From Burkholderiales bacterium UBA2647 (GTDB lineage Bacteria; Pseudomonadota; Gammaproteobacteria; Burkholderiales; Burkholderiaceae_E), in contig DENJ01000082.1 of assembly GCA_002359635.1 (NCBI GenBank), positions 1 to 5,755 of the forward strand: a stretch of 5,755 nucleotides of DNA. The letters run 5' to 3'. Shown here piece by piece: positions 1 through 5,755 of the stretch. Under the pieces are notes generated by a model that saw nothing but the letters and a program-made list of their open reading frames with translations, was not told the origin of the DNA and made no database searches. Every line of letters starts with the position of its first letter. Positions within the stretch are counted from its first letter, which is position 1. A program made the translations under genes and the position numbers.

Positions 1-170
1 CGGATCAGCCATTGTTCAAGCACTTCGATCGGTCTGGCGTTAAGTGCAGGAAACGAGCCGACGATGCCAGCTTTGCATTGGGCGATCACTAAGTCAGGGT
101 TGGAAACAATAAAAAGCGGGGCGGCAATCACAGGGATGCGAAGGCTTGCCTTCAATTGTTCTAATGTCAT
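1..170 (-). CDS. Nitronate monooxygenase-family flavoprotein, N-terminal fragment (runs off left edge)
   Basis: Reading leftward from the ATG at 168-170, 56 codons stay open to the window edge, so the C-terminal part is missing. The visible start contains a beta-strand/loop of the type IPVIAAPLFIVS, then PDLVIAQCKAGIVGSFPALN. This matches the opening of the FMN-binding TIM barrel in nitronate monooxygenase (2-nitropropane dioxygenase) proteins, in the subgroup I associate with Burkholderiales. Known members oxidise alkyl nitronates with O2 using FMN in the cytoplasm, but many family members have no confirmed substrate. The start lies only 9 bp after the stop of cca, and an AAGG about 7 nt upstream could serve as ribosome binding site. 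Co-transcription with cca is therefore likely. The catalytic His and most FMN contacts lie outside the window, so activity cannot be judged. Confidence 0.85.
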   Translation of the reverse strand, partial: MTLEQLKASLRIPVIAAPLFIVSNPDLVIAQCKAGIVGSFPALNARPIEVLEQWLI

Positions 171-179
171 GGAAAGGCC

Positions 180-1466
180 TTATAAAGAGTTGGCATCGTC
201 AGGGGTTTGGACTGATTCATCGTGAAGGCCCTGAGAATAACGCGATCGCAGTGCTTCTGATAGCGCAAGTTCGCGAGCTTTTTTCAAGGCGTCTCCAAGC
301 GCAGGTCCTTGCAGGCCGCTTGCCAGCACTTTGGCGACTGTTTGTTGGTCCCGGAAGACCTGGGCAAGCGCTTGTAGGGCCGCGATCGCACGGTCTTGTC
401 GATGCAGGCTTTGGGACTGTACATCGGGGTGCCAGCGCATCACAGCAAGTAAGTCATCAAGCTGCTGAGGCCGTCTCATCAGATCCATCGATTCAAACAA
501 TGACGCCATACCCTGCGCTGCCTCGGCGCTGCGTCGGTCGCTGCATAGGATTTCGCGCAGTGCATGTTGATGCTTGAGAACCTGCTTGCAAAGCGCTTGT
601 TTCTCCCGGGGCATTTTTAAGCTTGCAAGCACCGGTTCACGCAGTGTTCCGGTTGCCAGCGCGCTAAAAACCCCCCAGCGAAGGGCATGCCCAAGCCCGG
701 CAGCCGCTGCGCTATCGAGTTGTTTGAGCATGGGTTCGTCGGCGGCGCTTAAGCGATGAAAGGGATTAAGCTCGCATTGGGCCAGGCAGCGCCAAAGCGC
801 TGAGGGCTTGATTTCGGCCATGCCCTGATCGAGCTCACGCCACACCCGCTCGGCGGTCCAATGATCGGTCTCTCCGGTGCGCACCATGTCACGCATGAGT
901 TGCATGGTTTCCGGATGAATCTGGAAGTCTGCAAATCGTGCTGCAAAACGCGCCACCCTGAGCAAGCGCACTGGATCCTCACGAAAAGCATCGCTGACAT
1001 GACGCAACAGCCGCTGCCGCAAATCCGAACGTCCTTCGTAGGGGTCGTGAAGTTCGCCCTGCGAATCGATAGCCATCGCATTGACACGAAGATCGCGGCG
1101 CTTTAAGTCGTCCTCAAGCGAAACCTCAGGGCTGCTATAAAACTCAAAACCATGGTAGCCCCTGGCAATTTTTCGCTCGGTGCGGGCAAGCGCAAATTCC
1201 TCATGGCTTTGGGGATGCAAAAACACAGGAAAATCCCGCCCGACCGGTAAAAAGCCCGCATCGAGCATTTGCTGCGGTGAGCTACCCACCACCAGCCAGT
1301 CATGATCGTGAACGACCCGGCCCAAGAGCAAATCTCGGACCGCGCCCCCAACGCAATAAATCCTTGCCGGGGCGATCGCCAGGCAGTAAGCGTCCTGATT
1401 GATGCGATCGGTGATGACTTGCAAGCCAATCGTATCGATCTTAGGTTCGGTCATGTGCTCGATCAT
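180..1466 (-). CDS. cca: CCA tRNA nucleotidyltransferase lacking a recognisable HD domain
   Basis: This enzyme adds or repairs the 3'-terminal CCA of tRNAs without a nucleic-acid template. Of 428 residues, about 39-225 carry the class II nucleotidyltransferase core. VGGAVRD lies at 39-45, the metal-binding DxD is D54/D56, GRDFPVFLHP and EEFALARTERK follow, RRDLRVNA lies at 123-130, and RLLRVARFAAR lies near 167-177. An ERVWRE helix lies at 206-211. Length is close to E. coli Cca (412 aa), but the N-terminus has about 35 extra residues before the VGG motif. The C-terminal half shows neither the HP..D.G.H stretch nor the HDLGK metal site of the HD phosphohydrolase domain. ATG at 1464-1466 is the first start after an in-frame stop at 1476-1478. 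A second ATG (codon 5, 1452-1454) is equally possible, and neither has a clear Shine-Dalgarno. It lies 57 bp downstream of the dehydrogenase gene, probably in the same operon. CCA addition is well supported; loss of the phosphohydrolase activities is inference. Confidence 0.95.
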   Translation of the reverse strand: MIEHMTEPKIDTIGLQVITDRINQDAYCLAIAPARIYCVGGAVRDLLLGRVVHDHDWLVVGSSPQQMLDAGFLPVGRDFPVFLHPQSHEEFALARTERKIARGYHGFEFYSSPEVSLEDDLKRRDLRVNAMAIDSQGELHDPYEGRSDLRQRLLRHVSDAFREDPVRLLRVARFAARFADFQIHPETMQLMRDMVRTGETDHWTAERVWRELDQGMAEIKPSALWRCLAQCELNPFHRLSAADEPMLKQLDSAAAAGLGHALRWGVFSALATGTLREPVLASLKMPREKQALCKQVLKHQHALREILCSDRRSAEAAQGMASLFESMDLMRRPQQLDDLLAVMRWHPDVQSQSLHRQDRAIAALQALAQVFRDQQTVAKVLASGLQGPALGDALKKARELALSEALRSRYSQGLHDESVQTPDDANSL

Positions 1467-1523
1467 CGTGTTTGTTCAGCCATCGCAGCGACAAGCCAGA
1501 TGTGATGATGCTTGCACGGCTCG

Positions 1524-2540
1524 CTAATGCCTTTGCAGGTAGGCGCGTGCTGCCTCTAGTCCTCTTGCTTTGATACCAAGCATGGCAAGGGTTTTAATCT
1601 TGACAGAAAGCACCTCGGATTTACCGCTTGGCAGGTTGTCAACGCGCATCGAGTCGAGATTGTCAACACTCATTAAGGGCGGTCCTGGCAGGGTCTGAAG
1701 CAGACGGGCTTGGAGATAGGCTAGGGGATAAGCCAATGGAACGATCCAAGGGCTATAGCCATGGGCTGCCTGGCTTGCAAACCGAAAAAGATCGGCAAGG
1801 CTCATGACATCTGGTCCAAATGCTTCAACGATCAGCGAGGTCTCGATGCCCGAATCGGCAAGACCTCCGGCGCCTTGGGTTTGAAGACGATGGTCCGAAA
1901 GACGCCCCAGCCTTTGCAAAACCAGGCGCCCTATCGCTTCGCAAAGATCTTGCACATGAACCGGTGCGAATCGGGCATGGGCGCCGGCGAGGGGCACGAT
2001 CGGGGCGATTGCGCCGAGCTTGGCAAAAACATTCAAAAACTGGTCATTGGGCCCGAAAACAACCGATGGGCGCACCAGGCTCACGGGATGCCCTGATTGA
2101 AGCAGGATTTTCTCGGCTTGGCTCTTGGATCGCAAATACATCGAGGGCGCGTCTTCAACCGCCTCCGGCTGACAGCCCAGGGCCGAGATATGAATCAAAG
2201 CCTGTTGATCGAGTGATTGCAGGATGCGTTCGGGCAGTTGTACATGGACCTTATCAAAGGCTTTGCCCCAGGGGTTTGCTTGATCGCTATGCAAAATACC
2301 AGCGAGATTAATCACCAGCCTGCTGTCTGCGAGCAGTGCTCGCAGGCTCTTATCTTCGTGCACATCGGCTTGAACAAGACGCAACCCTGGCATGGTGCTG
2401 AGCGCGACATGGCGCCATGCGCGTTTGCTGGGCACAAGCAAAGCCACATCGGGAAGTAGACGGCTTAAATGCGCAAGCAACACGCGACCGATGAAGCCGC
2501 TTGCCCCGATGAGCAGGATCGGACCATACATGGTCTTCAT
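1524..2540 (-). CDS. NDUFA9-type atypical short-chain dehydrogenase/NAD(P)-binding epimerase-family protein
   Basis: This 338-residue protein has an N-terminal Rossmann fold: GASGFIG at 12-18 fits GxxGxxG, and NLAG lies at 78-81. A serine in the HISALG strand (S119) and Y135-L-R-S-K139 match the extended SDR Ser/Tyr/Lys arrangement. RPSVVFGPND (157-166) is typical of the family, and the C-terminal GPPLMSVDNLDSMRVDN stretch (286-302) is characteristic of proteins annotated as complex I NDUFA9 subunit family. Eukaryotic NDUFA9 is an accessory subunit of respiratory complex I that binds NADPH. The bacterial relatives are not encoded with nuo genes and their substrate is unknown, so a complex I role should not be assumed. 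The gene begins 33 bp after the transglycosylase stop and precedes cca, an order I recall from other Burkholderiales. Two ATGs (codons 1 and 4) could start it, and no strong ribosome binding site is visible. Confidence 0.9.
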   Translation of the reverse strand: MKTMYGPILLIGASGFIGRVLLAHLSRLLPDVALLVPSKRAWRHVALSTMPGLRLVQADVHEDKSLRALLADSRLVINLAGILHSDQANPWGKAFDKVHVQLPERILQSLDQQALIHISALGCQPEAVEDAPSMYLRSKSQAEKILLQSGHPVSLVRPSVVFGPNDQFLNVFAKLGAIAPIVPLAGAHARFAPVHVQDLCEAIGRLVLQRLGRLSDHRLQTQGAGGLADSGIETSLIVEAFGPDVMSLADLFRFASQAAHGYSPWIVPLAYPLAYLQARLLQTLPGPPLMSVDNLDSMRVDNLPSGKSEVLSVKIKTLAMLGIKARGLEAARAYLQRH

Positions 2541-2573
2541 GGTGACGCCAGTCCGTCTTGGCCTGCTTGTGGC

Positions 2574-4898
2574 TCAGGGCAGCAGTGACTGGCTTGTTGC
2601 TTTGGGTGCGATTTCACCAAGGCGCTTTTTAAGTGATTGCGCCTCCTGCCTTTGAAGCGCTGCGTAGTAGACGGCATTGGATAACACCTTTTTGACATAG
2701 TCACGTGTTTCAGAAAATGGAATAATTTCAGCAAAAATGGCACCCTCAACCGGTCCGGGCAGGGTTGCGCGCCATGCCCGCGGGCGGTTCGGGCCCGCGT
2801 TGTAAGCTGCAGAGGCCATCGCCTGCGAGCCTTCAAGATCATCAAAAACCGATCGCAAATAAAAAGTTCCAAACCGCAGATTGGTTTTCATATCCTGCAA
2901 GTCTTCGGTTTTGAATGCCGCATAACCAAGCTTGTTGGCAATCCAGCGCCCGGTGGTTGGCATGATTTGCATGAGTCCTTGCGCACCGACGCTTGACTTG
3001 GCATCCAGCAAAAAGCGCGATTCCTGACGGATCAGACCATAGGCCCAGGCTGTATCAAGGCCGACGCGGCTTGCTGAAGCCTCGAGATCCTCACGAAAGG
3101 GCATGATAAACCGCAGGTGAAAGTCATGTTCAAGTTTGGTTCGATCGGCGGTGTTAACGCAGCGATCAAGCACAAGCCGGCGGCAGGCGAGTTCGGCGGC
3201 AGCCAGCAACTGGCGATCGCTCATCAGCTTGGTGCTGACCCACCACTCACGATGCGCCTCGGGGCGAAGGCCGAGTTGGTAGAGCTTGAAAGCGCGCTGA
3301 ACCCCAGGCAAGGCTGCGATGGCTTTGAGTTCATCCTCATGGGGTTTGGCCGCCCGTGGCGGAATTTCGATGCTTTGTCCCAGATCTTCGGCGGCAAGCT
3401 GGCCATAGAAATGAAACTGCCCGGCAAGCTCTTTAAAAAGCGCCTGGGCCGCCTGTTCGTCACCAGCCTGGCGATAGGCGCGCGCACGCCAGTACTGCCA
3501 GCTCGGTTCACTTTGCCCGCGCGCTGACATCCAGGCGATCACCTGCTGCAAGCTATCCCAGTCCTTGGCCCGCAATGCGCTGCGCGCCATGATCGCAAGC
3601 GCCTCGTCGCTACCAAGCACCCCGGCCTCAATCGCTGCGGCACCAAGCGCTTGGCTGTCGCGCAGCGCATCGCGGGTGGCATCAAGCGCATGCGCTTGCA
3701 TACGCAGCATGCTGATGCTCGCAATCTGGGCGACGATGAAACTGCGTACGGTCGATGGCCAGGAGGTTTGTTCCGCCTGTCGCCAGCGACGATAGGCATC
3801 AACACTGTCCTGCCGGGCTAATCGCACCCAAGCAATCTGGGCGATCGCTGGATGGTTGCTTCTCAAGCACTTCTCAGGTTGCTCGATGGCGCGATCGACC
3901 TCAGCCGCAGCCAGGCCCAAATGGCCGGCCGCCCAGCGAATAGCGCCCGGCTGGTTGCTTTCAAGCGCCAGACGCAGTCGTTGCTGTAAGCCGGCTTGAT
4001 CGATTTGGCCTTGCTGCTTTAACTCATTGAACAAGCGACCGCAGGCGGATCCGAGCGGACGGGGTGCAAAAAGAAGCGCTCTAGACTGCGCTGCGATCAG
4101 TGCAGGGGAATCCGTTTCTGCTGAAACCTGTTTGAGTCTGGCGACATGAAAAAGGCATTGCAGGGCTGCCTCGTCTTGAAAAATCAGCTTGGGGTATTCG
4201 AGTTTGAGTTGCGCCCAGGATTCCCGGTCGGCAAGCCATTCGATATAGGTTTTTCGAAGCTGTTCAGCAAGGCTTTCGTTGTCATGTCTTGCCAGAAATC
4301 TCTGCACCTCACGCTGCAGTGCCTCGGCGTTTGCTTCTGCAATCGGACGCTGTGAAAGCCTTTGTCGGAGCGCCCAATGCTGCGCGTAGGGATATAGCGG
4401 GTGCTCCTTGAGTTGGGCCTGATCGCTCTGGTTAATCAGACGTTGAAATTCCGGCAGATCCTGCCGCACAAAAGCCTCCCGAAGCTGGATAAGCAAATCA
4501 TCGCCGACATGGCTGCCGGTTTGGGCAACCGCGATACTGTTGCTTTGGGAGGCTGCAACGGTCACCCCGCCAACAAGGCTCAGCCCTGCCAAGCTTGCGG
4601 GCAATAGTGGCTTGACACCGGGCCGGGCCACGCGGGTAATTTCCGCAGGCGGGGCCGGAGCTTTGGTCTTAGCGCTCGCTGCTGATTTCGATTTGGTTTT
4701 TTGTACCGTTCCAGATTTCGCAGCGCTCGAGGCTTTCGCAGCCCCGGCGGGCTTTTGCGGTTTTGAAGCCTGATTGGGAGCCTTTGAGGGCTGGCTTTGC
4801 TTTGGCTTTTCGCTTGGCTTAGGATTCGTTTGGGCTGTGGCAGGCATGAGCTGTCCAAGCAGGGCGATGGCTAGGCCAAGCGAGAACCCAAGCTTCAT
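2574..4898 (-). CDS. slt: Soluble lytic murein transglycosylase (Slt70-like), exported, with long basic linker
   Basis: Periplasmic enzyme predicted to cleave the MurNAc-GlcNAc bond of peptidoglycan with formation of 1,6-anhydroMurNAc. I start it at 4898 (774 aa) because MKLGFSLGLAIALLGQLMPATA is a good signal peptide ending in AxA, and AAGGG sits 7 nt upstream. An ATG at 4961 would add 21 residues with no ribosome binding site and would bury the signal. In order it has the signal (1-22), a K/A/P/S-rich linker (about 24-86), a hydrophobic stretch (97-117), an alpha-helical superhelix resembling the Slt70 U/L domains (about 130-590), and a C-terminal GH23 domain. The catalytic Glu is E626 in IRQESRF, followed by GLMQIMP (641-647), AYNAGP (698-703) and IPFSETRDYV (726-735). 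E. coli Slt70 is about 645 aa, so this protein is about 130 residues longer, mainly at the N-terminus. First gene of the leftward cluster. The enzyme class is secure; the role of the linker is unknown. Confidence 0.92.
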   Translation of the reverse strand: MKLGFSLGLAIALLGQLMPATAQTNPKPSEKPKQSQPSKAPNQASKPQKPAGAAKASSAAKSGTVQKTKSKSAASAKTKAPAPPAEITRVARPGVKPLLPASLAGLSLVGGVTVAASQSNSIAVAQTGSHVGDDLLIQLREAFVRQDLPEFQRLINQSDQAQLKEHPLYPYAQHWALRQRLSQRPIAEANAEALQREVQRFLARHDNESLAEQLRKTYIEWLADRESWAQLKLEYPKLIFQDEAALQCLFHVARLKQVSAETDSPALIAAQSRALLFAPRPLGSACGRLFNELKQQGQIDQAGLQQRLRLALESNQPGAIRWAAGHLGLAAAEVDRAIEQPEKCLRSNHPAIAQIAWVRLARQDSVDAYRRWRQAEQTSWPSTVRSFIVAQIASISMLRMQAHALDATRDALRDSQALGAAAIEAGVLGSDEALAIMARSALRAKDWDSLQQVIAWMSARGQSEPSWQYWRARAYRQAGDEQAAQALFKELAGQFHFYGQLAAEDLGQSIEIPPRAAKPHEDELKAIAALPGVQRAFKLYQLGLRPEAHREWWVSTKLMSDRQLLAAAELACRRLVLDRCVNTADRTKLEHDFHLRFIMPFREDLEASASRVGLDTAWAYGLIRQESRFLLDAKSSVGAQGLMQIMPTTGRWIANKLGYAAFKTEDLQDMKTNLRFGTFYLRSVFDDLEGSQAMASAAYNAGPNRPRAWRATLPGPVEGAIFAEIIPFSETRDYVKKVLSNAVYYAALQRQEAQSLKKRLGEIAPKATSQSLLP

Positions 4899-4905
4899 GG
4901 AGAAG

Positions 4906-4910
4906 CCCTT
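4906..4910 (-). promoter_or_regulatory. Ribosome binding site that sets the slt start
   Basis: On the minus strand AAGGG precedes the ATG at 4896-4898 with 7 nt between them, a normal Shine-Dalgarno distance. The alternative upstream ATG at 4959-4961 has only an AT-rich stretch before it. Together with the signal peptide that begins at the inner ATG, this favours the shorter protein. Confidence 0.6.
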
Positions 4911-4950
4911 GCCCGGGCTAGGGGGGGCATGGCCTGGCAACGATGTTTTA

Positions 4951-4977
4951 TTGTGAAACATGGTTAATCGGTATAAA
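4951..4977 (+). promoter_or_regulatory. Possible sigma-70 promoter for the cyclo-ligase gene in the divergent intergenic region
   Basis: TTGTGA (4951-4956, four of six to TTGACA) and TATAAA (4972-4977, five of six to TATAAT) are separated by 15 nt, shorter than the usual 16-18. Transcription would begin near 4984, giving a leader of about 27 nt before the ATG at 5011. The region 4899-5010 must also hold a leftward promoter for slt. The minus strand shows only weak candidates, for example TTGAAC at 4990-4995 with no convincing -10. The TATA element reads similarly on both strands (ATTTATAC/GTATAAAT), so direction is uncertain. Confidence 0.3.
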
Positions 4978-5010
4978 TGAGAAAGCGTTGTTCAAGAGCA
5001 TAAACAGTCG

Positions 5011-5679
5011 ATGGCAAGTTCAGATATCTCAATGGTAAAGACAACAACATCATCAGACCCGACAAGAGCGACAAGCGCAGGCGGACAGCACCTCGAACAG
5101 TCTGGGGATGATCGCCAGACACTGAGAAAACGCTGCCTGGCGCAACGCAAGAGCATCGATCCATCCCTAAAAATGCAATACGACGCTGTGATTATCGCTC
5201 GGCTCATGGCCTGGCTTGATAAACACCCTGCGCCAGGAACGAGCGAAGCCTTGCTTGCGTTATGGTGGCCGATTGGTAGCGAGCCCGACTGGCGACCCTT
5301 TGCCAGCCAGCTTCGCAAGGCGGGTTGGCACTTAGCCCTGCCTTGCATGGATGGCAGCGATAAGCCGCTGGTCTTTGCGCGCTACGACGAGAACACCGTG
5401 CTTCGCCCCGCCGGTCTTGGGACCATGGAGCCTGAAGACGCGCAGCGGGTTTGCCCCTGGATCATCGCAGCGCCCTGTGTGGGATTTTTCCAAAGCTTTC
5501 GATTGGGCTATGGCGGCGGCTACTATGATCGAACCCTGGCTTTGCTCGATGCGCAGGCGCGCGCCCGCACGGTTGCCCTTGCCTATAGCATTTGTGAAGT
5601 GATCTTCCAACCTCACCCTCACGATATTGCCTTTGCTGCGGTCGTGACCGAAGCCACATCGCCCGGGGAAAAAAGCTAA
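5011..5679 (+). CDS. 5-formyltetrahydrofolate cyclo-ligase (5,10-methenyl-THF synthetase)
   Basis: Cytoplasmic enzyme converting 5-formyl-THF and ATP to 5,10-methenyl-THF, ADP and phosphate, returning a storage/by-product folate to one-carbon metabolism. The 222-residue protein has the opening helix LRKRCLAQRKSI (38-49), LWWPIGSEPDWRPF (84-97), LALPCMD (108-114), and the family signature RLGYGGGYYDR (164-174), which shapes the ATP/folate site. HPHDI lies at 202-206, then AAVVTE (209-214), where family members normally end soon after. The roughly 35 Ser/Thr/Gly-rich residues before the first helix are a little long. ATG 5011 is the first start after an in-frame stop at 4978-4980, and ATG 5032 is a possible alternative. 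Neither has a strong ribosome binding site. It is transcribed away from slt. The stop (5677-5679) lies inside the first unit of a tandem repeat and follows an A6 run; removing one A would keep the frame open through the repeats to the window end. The E. coli homologue is ygfA/fau. Confidence 0.93.
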   Translation: MASSDISMVKTTTSSDPTRATSAGGQHLEQSGDDRQTLRKRCLAQRKSIDPSLKMQYDAVIIARLMAWLDKHPAPGTSEALLALWWPIGSEPDWRPFASQLRKAGWHLALPCMDGSDKPLVFARYDENTVLRPAGLGTMEPEDAQRVCPWIIAAPCVGFFQSFRLGYGGGYYDRTLALLDAQARARTVALAYSICEVIFQPHPHDIAFAAVVTEATSPGEKS

Positions 5680-5755
5680 GGTCCTTGCTTCAGGAGCAAA
5701 GACCGAGGTCCTTGGTCCAGGGGCAAAAGCTAAGGTCCTTGCTTCAGGAGCAAAG
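5675..5755 (+). repeat. 27-bp tandem repeat, three units, continuing past the right edge
   Basis: Units are 5675-5701, 5702-5728 and 5729-5755. Units 1 and 3 are identical over all 27 bases; with the preceding AAAA the exact match is 31 bp (5671-5701 and 5725-5755). Unit 2 differs from them at seven positions. The pattern is thus an A-B-A alternation with a 54-bp higher-order period. In the frame starting at 5675 the units read AKVLASGAK, TEVLGPGAK and AKVLASGAK with no stop. The array has no unique spacers, so it is not a CRISPR. It ends flush with the window, so its true length is unknown. It could be a coding repeat tail of the cyclo-ligase, a separate repeat locus, or a noncoding minisatellite. 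Confidence 0.9.

Noticed and set aside
315..335. AKVLASG in the CCA enzyme (residues 378-384) is identical to seven residues of the repeat unit
   Set aside because: The codons differ at the third base in all seven positions and the strand is opposite, so shared ancestry or transfer is not supported; coincidence is more likely.
146..577. 143-codon open frame on the plus strand opposite cca
   Set aside because: Antisense to the conserved CCA enzyme and to the start of the flavoprotein gene; no recognisable domain or ribosome binding site.
1820..2311. 163-codon open frame on the plus strand opposite the dehydrogenase gene
   Set aside because: It lies wholly antisense to a well-supported gene, is rich in Arg/Gly/Pro as expected for a shadow frame, and resembles no family I know.
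4899..4961. N-terminal 21-residue extension of slt from the ATG at 4961
   Set aside because: It has no ribosome binding site, is Pro/Gly-rich, and would place a clean signal peptide internally; the start at 4898 explains the sequence better.
4899..5010. 6S RNA gene next to the cyclo-ligase gene, as in E. coli ssrS-ygfA
   Set aside because: The intergenic space of about 112 bp is shorter than 6S RNA (about 180 nt) and must hold divergent promoters; no long rod-like pairing was seen.
5680..5704. Intrinsic terminator for the cyclo-ligase gene
   Set aside because: The stem-loop is not followed by a T-run and it is part of a repeated unit, so a terminator call is not supported.
5675..5755. CRISPR-like short repeat array at the right edge
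   Set aside because: The 27-bp units are directly adjacent, with no unique spacers between them; it is a plain tandem repeat.

Overview
The window looks like a chromosomal housekeeping segment of a moderately GC-rich betaproteobacterium, most likely of the order Burkholderiales. I infer this from recalled protein similarity (the nitronate monooxygenase start, the NDUFA9-type dehydrogenase and the CCA enzyme all read like Burkholderiales proteins) and from the gene order, which resembles that order as I remember it. No database search was possible, so genus and species are open.

Layout: four genes run leftward as a probable operon. A soluble lytic transglycosylase (slt-like, likely start at 4898) is followed after 33 bp by an NDUFA9-type atypical short-chain dehydrogenase. 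The CCA tRNA nucleotidyltransferase follows after 57 bp, and the start of a nitronate monooxygenase-family flavoprotein follows after 9 bp and runs off the left edge. To the right, transcribed rightward from a divergent intergenic region of about 112 bp, is 5-formyltetrahydrofolate cyclo-ligase. The last 81 bases are a 27-bp tandem repeat that continues to the right edge. Apart from the CDSs, the divergent promoter region and this repeat, the window holds no RNA gene, insertion sequence or CRISPR array that I can see.

Functionally the genes do not form one pathway: they cover peptidoglycan turnover, a quinone/lipid-associated or uncharacterised NAD(P)-binding protein, tRNA 3' end maturation, a flavin oxidase and folate salvage.

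The points most worth a second look are as follows. (1) The 27-bp array starts exactly at the 3' end of the cyclo-ligase gene and encodes 9-residue repeats in the +1 frame. It is separated from the enzyme frame by one extra A in an A6 run, so one base decides between a normal C-terminus and a long repeat tail. (2) The CCA enzyme has its catalytic nucleotidyltransferase half but has lost the HD phosphohydrolase signature. (3) The transglycosylase carries a histone-H1-like Lys/Ala/Pro/Ser linker and a second signal-like hydrophobic segment. (4) The palindrome GCGATCGC, known as HIP1 in cyanobacteria, occurs five times.
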